Below, piece by piece: positions 1 to 6,242 of a stretch of DNA of 10,577 nt. Each line of letters opens with the position of its first letter. The stretch's first letter is position 1. Origin of the DNA: CAZLIC01 sp964559535 (GTDB lineage: Bacteria > Pseudomonadota > Alphaproteobacteria > Rhodobacterales > Rhodobacteraceae). The notes beneath the pieces are model-generated. The model was not told the origin of the DNA and ran no database searches. It worked only from the letters and a program-made list of their open reading frames with translations. The translations under genes were made by a program, and so were the position numbers. The stretch spans positions 1 through 10,577 of the forward strand of contig CAZLIC010000112.1 of assembly GCA_964559535.1 (NCBI GenBank). The letters run 5' to 3'.

Positions 1-195
1 TGCCCAAGTCTACCAGAACACGCCAAAAGTGGCAGGTTTTTCAGACGTTCCTTTATTGTTGCTGAAAATAGAACCGTTGTTCATGTCTTTATGGATAGCG
101 ATGACGTTGCGGATATGACAATCTACCTGACGGGGGATAAATCACAGCTCGAAATCATCCGTGGTTCGCGGATTGTTCTCGAGGACTGGGGCTGA
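1..195 (+). CDS. 3' end of an unrecognised gene, cut by the left window edge
   Basis: Reading frame 1 is open from the first base to a TGA at 193-195, giving a 64-residue C-terminal piece that ends in LEDWG. The start lies outside the window, or could be an internal ATG such as 91 or 115. I do not recognise the protein family. The fragment is mixed polar and hydrophobic, with a beta-strand-like pattern (TVVHVFMD, MTIYLTG) and no membrane segment. Its codon use is much more AT-rich than every gene to the right (codons such as TTT, ATT, GAA, AAT, GTT are common), so it has a different history from the catabolic cluster or belongs to an older or foreign block. That it is coding is an inference from the open frame and plausible composition; it could be a decayed remnant. 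Confidence 0.4.
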   Translation, partial: CPSLPEHAKSGRFFRRSFIVAENRTVVHVFMDSDDVADMTIYLTGDKSQLEIIRGSRIVLEDWG

Positions 196-384
196 ACAAC
201 CGCGGGATCGGTGATTTCACCCATCGCTCGAACTGCCAGGATGATGGGCGCAAGCACCCATCCTTCGCCTCCGCCTAAAGGCCATCGCAGGTTGATCGGT
301 GTCAAGTTTCGCCCGCCTTCCGTGGTATACTGACGTCACAGATGTGCCGCGGGCTGCGGTGCCGGAACCGACAGGAGACCAGCC
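196..384. other. Intergenic region upstream of the stress-protein fragment
   Basis: This 189-bp gap contains no convincing gene. It holds a small inverted repeat (GATGGG at 243-248 and CCCATC at 257-262, 8-base loop) that is not followed by a T-run, so it is at best a poor terminator for the gene ending at 195. Further right lie a -10-like TATACT (326-331), an 8-bp palindrome TGACGTCA (331-338) directly abutting it, and a good ribosome binding site AGGAG (373-377) for the ATG at 385. No good -35 hexamer sits at the right spacing: TTGATC at 292-297 is 28 bases away. Confidence 0.4.
326..338 (+). promoter_or_regulatory. Possible -10 box abutting a TGACGTCA palindrome
   Basis: TATACT (326-331) matches five of six positions of the sigma-70 -10 consensus. 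Its last T starts a perfect 8-bp palindrome TGACGTCA (331-338), placed where transcription would begin. It would drive the stress-protein fragment starting at 385. The lack of a matching -35 element keeps confidence low; an activator or an alternative sigma factor could compensate. Confidence 0.3.
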
Positions 385-693
385 ATGGCGTGGAAATCCA
401 TTCTGATCGTTGTGACCAACCCCGACCGTGCGGCGGCCTCGGTTGCCGCGGCGGGGGCGGTGGCGGCGGCGCATGACGCGCATCTGCATATCCTTGCGGT
501 CGGTTGTGACCCGTCGCAGGCGGCCTATGCCTTTGTCACCGCGGGCACCGTGGTGCAGCAGGCGATCTTTGACCGGGCGCGCGAGGATGCGGTGGCGACT
601 GCGGCCGCGGCGTCCGCGCAGTGTCTTGTTGCGCCCGACGGGCGCCGCGGCGTGCGGATACAGACCGGCTGCGCGGCCGGATTTACAAGGTGA
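385..693 (+). CDS. Truncated universal stress protein (UspA-type), probable gene remnant
   Basis: The 102-residue product begins MAWKSILIVVTNP and continues with an alanine-rich helix and HLHILAVGCDPSQAAYAF. This matches the first beta strand, first helix and second strand of Usp-domain proteins; the N-terminus resembles the two-domain Usp proteins of roughly 280 residues common in Rhodobacterales. The ATG at 385 has a good ribosome binding site (AGGAG, 373-377). Similarity fades after about residue 95 and a TGA stops the frame at 691-693, so the nucleotide-binding G-x(2)-G-x(9)-G-S/T motif that normally ends a Usp domain is absent, as is any second domain. No in-frame or shifted continuation is visible downstream: the next 140 bp are non-coding and lead into the catabolic operon. 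The gene therefore seems to have lost about two thirds of its length, perhaps when the neighbouring cluster arrived. Family assignment is moderately sure; function of the remnant is doubtful. Confidence 0.55.
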   Translation: MAWKSILIVVTNPDRAAASVAAAGAVAAAHDAHLHILAVGCDPSQAAYAFVTAGTVVQQAIFDRAREDAVATAAAASAQCLVAPDGRRGVRIQTGCAAGFTR

Positions 694-835
694 GTTCGCT
701 TCCTGGGAAGCCCGGCCTGGGAATGCCGCGGCCCCGATGGCCGGAAGCTTTCATTTTATCGCCACGGCACGGCGAAATATCGTAAAACTCGCCATCAACT
801 CGGGACCAAGAATGGTCCGTTGATGGAGGCGGGGC
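694..835. promoter_or_regulatory. Promoter/leader region of the first catabolic operon
   Basis: The region lies between the truncated stress gene and the aldehyde dehydrogenase ATG. It contains a short AT-richer stretch (about 748-790) in which a weak sigma-70-like pair can be drawn (TTTATC at 755-760, 17 bases, TATCGT at 778-783), each a poor to moderate match. The heptamer CGAAATA (773-779) recurs upstream of the second operon at 6260-6266. The right third is occupied by a strong inverted repeat described separately. The start of transcription cannot be fixed from sequence alone. Confidence 0.35.
792..826 (+). promoter_or_regulatory. Bulged inverted repeat touching the Shine-Dalgarno of the aldehyde dehydrogenase gene
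   Basis: Outer arms CCATCAAC (792-799) and GTTGATGG (819-826) are exact reverse complements. Inner arms GGACCA (803-808) and TGGTCC (813-818) are also exact, around a 4-base AGAA loop. Only a 3-base bulge (TCG, 800-802) on the left breaks a continuous 14-bp stem. The right arm ends in the first two G's of the ribosome binding site GGAGG (825-829), six bases before the ATG at 836. The element could act as RNA, masking the ribosome binding site, or as DNA, as a repressor/activator operator. Which of the two is not decided by sequence. Confidence 0.6.
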
Positions 836-2314
836 ATGGACGCGATCAGAGACTGCCGGATGCTGGTGGACGGGGAATGGGTTGGCGCCGCGGACGGCGG
901 CACCTTCGACAGCATCTCGCCGATCACCGGCAAACCTTGGGCGCGCATTCCCGAAGCCACCGGGGCCGACGTCGACCGCGCCGTGCGGGCTGCGGACCGC
1001 GCGTTCACCCACGGACCATGGGCCGCGATGACCCCCAGCCAGCGCGGCAAGAGCCTGCGCAGGCTGGGCGACCTTCTGGCCGAGCAATCCGAGGCGCTGG
1101 GTCGGGCCGAAACCATTGATACCGGCAAGATGCTGAAGGAAACCCGCTGGCAGGCGAAATACATCGCCGAATTCTTCCATTTCTATGCCGGTGCGGCCGA
1201 CAAGATCTCGGGCGAGGTGCTGCCCATCGACAAGCCCGACCTGCTGGTTTTCACCAACCGCGAACCTTTGGGCGTGGTGGCGGCGGTTGTGCCCTGGAAC
1301 TCGCAACTGTTTCTAGTGGCCGTGAAGATTGGCCCGGCGCTGGCCGCGGGCAATACCGTGGTGCTGAAAGCCTCGGAACATGCCTCGGTCGCGATGTTGG
1401 AGTTCGGACAACTGATCGAGCAGGCCGGGTTTCCACCGGGGGTCGTCAACATTGTCACCGGGCATGCCGACGTCGGTCGCGCGCTGACCAGTCACCCGCT
1501 GGTGGCGCGGATTTCCTTTACCGGCGGGCCGAACGCGGCGCGGGCCATCCTGCGCAACGCGGCCGAGAATCTGGCCGAGGTCAGCCTGGAATTGGGCGGG
1601 AAGTCGCCCTTCATCGTGTTCGACGACGCCGACATCGACAGCGCCGTGAACGGTGCGGTCGCCGGGATTTTCGGCGCCACCGGGCAAAGCTGCGTCGCCG
1701 GTTCTCGGCTGATCGTGCAGGACAGCGTGGCCGATCCGTTCCTGGACAGGATGGTGGCCGTGGCCCGGACGATCCGTATCGGTGACCCGCTGGCCGAGGA
1801 GACCCAGATGGGCCCGCTTTGCACCGAAGGGCAGCTGCAGCACATCCAGCGGCAGGTTGCCCTGGCCCAGGAACAGGGCGCGACGGTTCTGGTTGGCGGC
1901 AGGCAGCCCCCGGGCCTTGGCGGCACCTACTATGAGCCGACGATCATCGACTGCCCCTCGCCCGACCTGACCATTGTCGATACAGAACTGTTCGGCCCGG
2001 TCCTGTCGGTATTGCGGTTCAAGACGGAGGAAGAGGCGATCCGCCTGGCCAACCAGTCGGTTCATGGCCTTGCCGCCGGCATTTTCACCCTGAACGGCGC
2101 CCGGCAAATGCGCGTGGCAAAGGCCATGCGGGCGGGAATCGTCTGGGTGAACACCTATCGCGTCGTCTCGCCGGTTGCGGCCTTTGGCGGGGTTAAGGGC
2201 TCGGGCTACGGGCGCGAGAGCGGATTTCAGGCGATGTACGACTACACGCGGCCCAAGACCATCTGGGTCAGCACGTCGTCCGAGCCAATCGCCAACCCCT
2301 TTGTCATGCGCTGA
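836..2314 (+). CDS. NAD(P)+-dependent aldehyde dehydrogenase
   Basis: A full-length 492-residue ALDH-superfamily enzyme that oxidises an aldehyde to a carboxylate, expected in the cytoplasm. Visible landmarks are N155 in PWN (oxyanion hole), K178 in VLKAS (cofactor), FTGG near 228-231, the general-base E252 in LELGGKSP, nucleophile C286 in GQSC, E384 in ELFGP (nicotinamide ribose contact) and GGVKGSGYGRE near 451-461. After PWN the usual FP is replaced by SQ, so the substrate channel differs from betaine-aldehyde or succinate-semialdehyde enzymes with PWNFP. The ATG at 836 follows GGAGG by six bases. It heads an operon with a flavin monooxygenase (25 bases downstream), a CaiD-like hydratase and a carnitine-dehydrogenase-like enzyme. 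Reasonable substrates, by context only, are an aldehyde released by the monooxygenase (for instance malic semialdehyde from carnitine) or a trimethylamino-aldehyde such as 4-trimethylaminobutyraldehyde. Enzyme class is certain; substrate is not. Confidence 0.93.
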   Translation: MDAIRDCRMLVDGEWVGAADGGTFDSISPITGKPWARIPEATGADVDRAVRAADRAFTHGPWAAMTPSQRGKSLRRLGDLLAEQSEALGRAETIDTGKMLKETRWQAKYIAEFFHFYAGAADKISGEVLPIDKPDLLVFTNREPLGVVAAVVPWNSQLFLVAVKIGPALAAGNTVVLKASEHASVAMLEFGQLIEQAGFPPGVVNIVTGHADVGRALTSHPLVARISFTGGPNAARAILRNAAENLAEVSLELGGKSPFIVFDDADIDSAVNGAVAGIFGATGQSCVAGSRLIVQDSVADPFLDRMVAVARTIRIGDPLAEETQMGPLCTEGQLQHIQRQVALAQEQGATVLVGGRQPPGLGGTYYEPTIIDCPSPDLTIVDTELFGPVLSVLRFKTEEEAIRLANQSVHGLAAGIFTLNGARQMRVAKAMRAGIVWVNTYRVVSPVAAFGGVKGSGYGRESGFQAMYDYTRPKTIWVSTSSEPIANPFVMR

Positions 2315-2339
2315 TCCATTCCACTTCGGGAGACGAGAG

Positions 2340-3374
2340 ATGAAATTCCAGCTTGCCATCAACCTGGAGCGGATCGACGACAGTCTGGACATGAGGGATG
2401 TCGCGCGCCACACGCTGGAGATGGTGCAGATGGCCGATCGGGGCGGGTTCAGCATTGCCTGGGCGGCGGAACACCATGCGCTGGAAATGACCATCGCGCC
2501 CAATCCCTTCTCGATCCTGGCCTGGTGGGCCAACCATACCGACCGCATCCGCCTGGGTACGGCCTGCGTTGCCGCCGCCTACTGGCATCCGATCAAGGTG
2601 GCGGGCGAGGCCGCGTTCATCGACCTCATCTCGGGCGGAAGGCTGGAGTTCGGCATCGGCTCGGGCGCCTATCAGCGCGAGTTCGACCGGATGCATCCGG
2701 GCCTGAAACAGTCGGACGCCTGGCGCTACATGCAGGAAATGCTGCCCGTCGTGCGTGCGCTGTGGCAGGGCGATCATGAACACAAGGGCGAGTTCTGGTC
2801 TTTCCCGACCGCAACCTCATGCCCCAAGCCGCTGCAGGCCGAGGTTCCGGTCTGGGTCGCCGCCCGCGCGCCCATCACCTATGACTATGCGGTCAAGCTT
2901 GGCTGCAACATCATGTCCTGGCCGCTGACGCGCGAGATGTCCGAGGCGGAGCTTTACATGCAGCGGCTGAACGAGGCGGTGGCCGCAAACCCGGGCAAGA
3001 AGCGGCCCAAGATGGCGATGATGCGCCAGACCGCCCTTTATGACCGGAAGGAAGACTGGATGGTGCCGGTGCGTGCCGCACAGCGCGTGCTGTCGCAGTT
3101 CGAGAACCTGTTCAAGAACATGGGCGATGTCGAGAACGGCTTCCCGAAGTCGATCCCGCTGGATCAGCTTGGCAACCGCGCCGAATACGACCCTGACATG
3201 CTGTCGCGCAACCTGATGTTCGGCACCCCGGACGAGGTGATCGCCAAGCTGAAACTTTACGAGGCCCTGGGCGTGGACGAGTTCATCTACTACGCCAGCC
3301 TCGGCCTTGGCCATGCCGAACAGAAGCGTTCGATGGAGTTGTTCTGCCGCGAAGTCATCCCTGCTTTCAGCTGA
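2340..3374 (+). CDS. Luciferase-like (LLM class) flavin-dependent monooxygenase
   Basis: This 344-residue protein has the bacterial-luciferase TIM-barrel pattern: an N-terminal first strand (KFQLAINLE), the EHH motif at 44-46 that matches the LuxA catalytic histidine region, NPF at 55-57, a strand RIRLGTACV (69-77) with HP soon after (83-84), GGRLEFGIGSG at 99-109, and the C-terminal FGTPDEV at 294-300. Such enzymes use reduced FMN (some use F420) and oxygen to hydroxylate or cleave small substrates; EDTA and nitrilotriacetate monooxygenases of this superfamily break C-N bonds. The ATG at 2340 is preferred because GGGAG (2328-2332) sits seven bases upstream; an upstream in-frame start would overlap the dehydrogenase gene. 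No flavin reductase gene is in the window, so reduced flavin would come from elsewhere. Its place between an aldehyde dehydrogenase and carnitine genes suggests it produces the aldehyde, perhaps by oxidative release of the amine, which is inference only. Confidence 0.9.
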   Translation: MKFQLAINLERIDDSLDMRDVARHTLEMVQMADRGGFSIAWAAEHHALEMTIAPNPFSILAWWANHTDRIRLGTACVAAAYWHPIKVAGEAAFIDLISGGRLEFGIGSGAYQREFDRMHPGLKQSDAWRYMQEMLPVVRALWQGDHEHKGEFWSFPTATSCPKPLQAEVPVWVAARAPITYDYAVKLGCNIMSWPLTREMSEAELYMQRLNEAVAANPGKKRPKMAMMRQTALYDRKEDWMVPVRAAQRVLSQFENLFKNMGDVENGFPKSIPLDQLGNRAEYDPDMLSRNLMFGTPDEVIAKLKLYEALGVDEFIYYASLGLGHAEQKRSMELFCREVIPAFS

Positions 3375-3382
3375 GGCCCGGA

Positions 3383-4180
3383 ATGTCGCATGTCGAACTT
3401 TTCCGGCGCGGACGGGTGCTGGAAGTGACTTTGAGCAAGCCCAAGGTCAACGCCATCGACCGGGCCATGAGCCAGGAGATGGGGGCTGCCTTCGCACTTT
3501 TGCGCGATGATCCTGACCTTTGGTGCGCCATCCTGACCGCCAGCGGCGACCGGATCTTCTCGGCGGGTTGGGATCTGAAGGCGCTCAACCAGGGCGAGAT
3601 GGCCCTGAACAACTGGTGGGAAGAGGATTACGGCGATGGAGGCTTCGCCGGGCTGACCGAGAACTGGCGGCTGAACAAGCCGGTGATCTGCGCGCTGAAC
3701 GGCATGGCGATCGGTGGCGGGTTCGAGATCGCCATGTCCTGCGACCTGATCATCGCGGGCGATCATGTGACGTTCGGCCTGCCGGAGATGCCTTTGGGTA
3801 TCGTGCCGGATGCCGGCGCCCTGCAACGCCTGCCACGGCTTGTTCCGCGCAACATCGCCAATGAGATGTTCCTTCTGGGCCGTCGGATGACCGCGCAGGA
3901 AGCTGCGCACTACGGGCTGGTCAACAAGGTCGTCCCCAAGGGGCAGGAGCTTGCCGCGGCGCGGGAATGGGCCGACCGGATTGCCGCCTCGGCCCCGCTT
4001 GCGATGCAGACCATCAAGGAGGTGGAACGCGCGATCCAGGGCCTGCCGCTGGAACGCGCCTTCAAGGCCATGCGCGAGGGCGACCTGCCGACCTACCGGA
4101 AGATGCTGGGGTCGGAAGATGCCAAAGAGGGTGTGGCCGCCTTTGTCGAGAAACGTGATCCTGTCTTCAGGGGGCGCTGA
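3383..4180 (+). CDS. caiD: CaiD-like crotonobetainyl-CoA hydratase (carnitinyl-CoA dehydratase)
   Basis: A crotonase-fold enzyme of 265 residues, close to the usual length. It shares with my recollection of E. coli CaiD the stretches FSAGWDLKA (59-67), GGFAGLTE (86-93), GGGFE (111-115), LPE (133-135), GIVPD (139-143), NEM (160-162), GRRM (166-169), SEDA near the C-terminus and the closing EKRDPVFRGR. The two glutamates of the active site, E115 and E135, are 20 residues apart as in enoyl-CoA hydratases, and the oxyanion-hole segments (SAGWD and GGGF) are intact. The reaction would be reversible hydration of crotonobetainyl-CoA to L-carnitinyl-CoA. ATG 3383 follows the previous stop by eight bases, with GAGG (3373-3376) as ribosome binding site. 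No CaiB (CoA-transferase) or CaiC (CoA ligase) partner is visible, so either it lies outside the window or the enzyme acts on a related CoA ester. Fold is certain; CaiD assignment is likely. Confidence 0.82.
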   Translation: MSHVELFRRGRVLEVTLSKPKVNAIDRAMSQEMGAAFALLRDDPDLWCAILTASGDRIFSAGWDLKALNQGEMALNNWWEEDYGDGGFAGLTENWRLNKPVICALNGMAIGGGFEIAMSCDLIIAGDHVTFGLPEMPLGIVPDAGALQRLPRLVPRNIANEMFLLGRRMTAQEAAHYGLVNKVVPKGQELAAAREWADRIAASAPLAMQTIKEVERAIQGLPLERAFKAMREGDLPTYRKMLGSEDAKEGVAAFVEKRDPVFRGR

Positions 4181-4181
4181 G

Positions 4182-5126
4182 ATGTATCCGGATGCGAAAT
4201 CCGTACGCCGCGTGACGTCCATCGGTGCGGGCCCCATCGGCGGCGGCTGGAGCGCGCATTTTCTGGCGCGCGGCTATGACGTGACGGCCTTTGTCCATTC
4301 GATGGCCGAACGGGATGCCCTGATGGCGGTGATCGACACCGCCTGGATCAGCCTTGCCGCGCTTGGGCTGGCACCGGGCGCATCGCGCGACCGGCTGACC
4401 GTGACCGACGATCTGGCAGCGGCCGTCAGCCGGGCAGAATTCATCCAGGAAAGCGCGCCCGAGCGGCTGGAAATCAAGCAGGCGCTTTATGAAGAGCTTG
4501 GGCAACTTGCACGGCGCGATTGCGTGATCGGGTCTTCCACTTCGGGCCTGATGATGAGCGACATCCAGATGCGGTGTTCGACCCCGGAGCGGACCGTCAT
4601 CGCGCATCCGTTCAACCCGCCCTACCTTTTGCCACTGGTCGAAATCGTCGGCGGGCAGAAGACCGAACGCGCCGCCGTGGAATGGGCGGCGGAGTTCTAC
4701 CGGGTGGCGGGCAAGGCCCCCCTGATCATGAAGAAGGAAATCCCGGGCTTTGTTGCCACCCGACTGCAAGAGGCACTGTGGCGCGAGGCGCTGCACATGG
4801 TTGCCAACGGCGAGGCGACGCCCGAGGACATCGATGTGGCCCTGATGAACGGTCCGGCGCCGCGCATGGCCGTACAGGGGCAGTGCATGGCTTTCCACGT
4901 TGCCTGTGGCGAGGGCGGTATGGCCACCAATCTGGACCAGTTCGGCCCGGCGCTGAAATGGCCCTGGACCCGACTGCAGGCCCCCGAGCTGACCCAGGAC
5001 CTGCGAGACCGGATGGTTGACGGCTGCAACGCCATCGCCGGAACGCGGCATTTCACCGAGATGGCCGCCACCCGCGACCGCGAGATTGTGGCCGTGCTGA
5101 AGGCGATCCGCGACGCACGGTCATAG
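4182..5126 (+). CDS. L-carnitine dehydrogenase-like 3-hydroxy acid dehydrogenase (divergent)
   Basis: A 314-residue member of the 3-hydroxyacyl-CoA dehydrogenase superfamily, matching the length of stand-alone carnitine dehydrogenase (CdhA) and lacking the C-terminal thioesterase fusion of some homologues. Rossmann motif GAGPIG is at 15-20. Other marks are IQESAPERL (88-96), GSSTSG (117-122), catalytic H142 in AHPFNP, E154 in PLVEIVGG, KEIPGF (185-190), LQEALWREALH (195-205), QFGPALKWPWT (253-263) and APELT (267-271). These fit oxidation of L-carnitine to 3-dehydrocarnitine. Two departures are notable: the acidic residue expected at the end of strand 2, which binds NAD ribose, is V38 (AFVHS instead of AWDPA), and the family's G-L-R-W-x-F-M-G segment reads APRMAVQG (226-233). 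Substrate and cofactor may therefore differ from the classic enzyme. ATG 4182 follows the CaiD stop by one base, with GGGGG (4170-4174) upstream. The stop codon lies inside the end of the opposing regulator gene. Confidence 0.8.
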   Translation: MYPDAKSVRRVTSIGAGPIGGGWSAHFLARGYDVTAFVHSMAERDALMAVIDTAWISLAALGLAPGASRDRLTVTDDLAAAVSRAEFIQESAPERLEIKQALYEELGQLARRDCVIGSSTSGLMMSDIQMRCSTPERTVIAHPFNPPYLLPLVEIVGGQKTERAAVEWAAEFYRVAGKAPLIMKKEIPGFVATRLQEALWREALHMVANGEATPEDIDVALMNGPAPRMAVQGQCMAFHVACGEGGMATNLDQFGPALKWPWTRLQAPELTQDLRDRMVDGCNAIAGTRHFTEMAATRDREIVAVLKAIRDARS

Positions 5127-6242
5127 ACCGTGGCCATTCCCCGACTTCTTGCCCTCGTGCACCGCGCGGGTGGTGCGTTGGTGCAGGGTTTCCAGATACC
5201 GGGTCAGCGTGCCGGGCCACGACGGCGTTGCGTCCTTGGTCGGCCAGGCCTGGCGGTAGTCGCTTGGCTTTCGATCAAAGCATTTGCGGAAGGCGTAGGC
5301 GAAGTGTGACAGCGTGTTGAAGCCGGTTGCCGTGGCGATTTCCCGGACCGTCAGCTTTGTGGAAATCAGCAGCACCCGGGCGTGTTGCAGCCGTACGAGC
5401 GCCCCGAACTGCACCACCGAGCAGCCCACACCCCGGTGAAACTGCCGTTCGAGCTGCCGCTGGGAGATGCCGAGGGACGCGGCAATCTCGGGCACGGTCA
5501 TGGGTTCCGAGATGTTCCGTTCGATCAGCGTGATCGCCTGCCGGAGCGTGGGCGCCAGAGAGTCGATCCCCTGCCCGAGGGTTCGCCGTTGCGGCGCGGT
5601 GGCCGGGCGGATGGGGTGGTGCAGCATCTGATCGGCCACTTCGCCCGCCATCGCGTCGCCATGCTGATCGGCGATGAGCTTCAGCATCAGGTCCACGCCT
5701 GCAAGCCCGCCGGCGCAGGTCAGGATGTGATCGTCAATTGTGTAGATCTGTTCGATCAGGGAGATCTCGGGGAACTGTTCCTGAAACCCCGGCGCCCAGG
5801 ACCAATGGGTTGCAAGCCTGGCTCCGGCCAGCAACCCCGCCCTGGCGACCAGATAGCAACCGAGTTCGACCGAAGCGATGCGCACCCCTTCGCGGGCCTG
5901 ACGGCGAATCCAGGAAAAGAGCTCGCGGTTCTGGTAGTCCTCGGCGCCCCAGCTAGCCAGGACGAACAGCGTCTCGCCGCGCCGGTTCCGTTCGGTGACG
6001 GGCTGCGCTGTGATCGTCAGCCCGTTCGACGCCGTGATTTCAGTCCCGTCCATCGACAGGATGTCCCAGTGATACAGCGGGTGCGGCGCAAGATAGTTTG
6101 CGATCCGCAAGGGTTCGATCATGGTGATGAGCGTCGCCATGTTGAAGCGCGGAACAATCAGGAAAGTCACCCGCGTCACAGCCCCTGCCGCCGTTTCCGG
6201 CATGCGGCGGCCCGGGTCGGAGATGATGCGATTTTTCGACAT
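5121..6242 (-). CDS. GlxA/CdhR-type AraC-family transcriptional regulator
   Basis: A 373-residue regulator with an N-terminal DJ-1/PfpI-like (class I amidotransferase-like) ligand domain (about 23-195) and a C-terminal AraC DNA-binding domain (about 230-333). The first helix-turn-helix is around 248-269 (MTVPEIAASLGISQRQLERQF), the second around 298-320, followed by the conserved SDYR. At the DJ-1 nucleophile elbow (123-135, ASVELGCYLVARA) the usual catalytic Cys position is E126, so it should bind a ligand rather than act as an enzyme; C129 is three residues later. The same architecture occurs in the carnitine regulator CdhR and in GbdR, and the position next to dehydrogenase and BKACE genes fits a carnitine or betaine sensor activating both operons. 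ATG 6242 has no good ribosome binding site; M14 (about 6203) is an alternative. A ~40-residue tail follows the AraC domain. Its 3' end overlaps the opposing dehydrogenase gene by six bases. Confidence 0.88.
   Translation of the reverse strand: MSKNRIISDPGRRMPETAAGAVTRVTFLIVPRFNMATLITMIEPLRIANYLAPHPLYHWDILSMDGTEITASNGLTITAQPVTERNRRGETLFVLASWGAEDYQNRELFSWIRRQAREGVRIASVELGCYLVARAGLLAGARLATHWSWAPGFQEQFPEISLIEQIYTIDDHILTCAGGLAGVDLMLKLIADQHGDAMAGEVADQMLHHPIRPATAPQRRTLGQGIDSLAPTLRQAITLIERNISEPMTVPEIAASLGISQRQLERQFHRGVGCSVVQFGALVRLQHARVLLISTKLTVREIATATGFNTLSHFAYAFRKCFDRKPSDYRQAWPTKDATPSWPGTLTRYLETLHQRTTRAVHEGKKSGNGHGL

Noticed and set aside
243..262. GATGGG/CCCATC hairpin as a terminator of the left-edge gene
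   Set aside because: The stem is only six base pairs and no T-run follows, so it is too weak to call as a terminator.
428..823. Forward open frame overlapping the stress-protein fragment and leader
   Set aside because: Its start lies inside the Usp frame and the product is almost entirely Arg/Ala/Pro-rich at the beginning; it also runs through the inverted-repeat leader.
2175..2339. N-terminal extension of the flavin monooxygenase
   Set aside because: It would overlap the aldehyde dehydrogenase coding end by 140 bases and has non-protein-like composition; ATG 2340 has a proper ribosome binding site and matches the family start.
1313..2548. Long reverse-strand open frame (411 codons) across the aldehyde dehydrogenase gene
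   Set aside because: It is a shadow of a clearly conserved forward enzyme in high-GC DNA; its translation is rich in Arg, Gly, Pro and His with no family motif.
3951..4181. N-terminal extension of the carnitine-dehydrogenase-like protein
   Set aside because: It lies wholly over the end of the CaiD-like gene, is Arg/Pro-rich, and the Rossmann strand follows directly after ATG 4182.
5840..5880. Possible amidase/protease activity of the regulator's DJ-1-like domain
   Set aside because: The nucleophile-elbow Cys position is a Glu (E126); with an AraC DNA-binding domain attached, a ligand-sensing role is far more likely.
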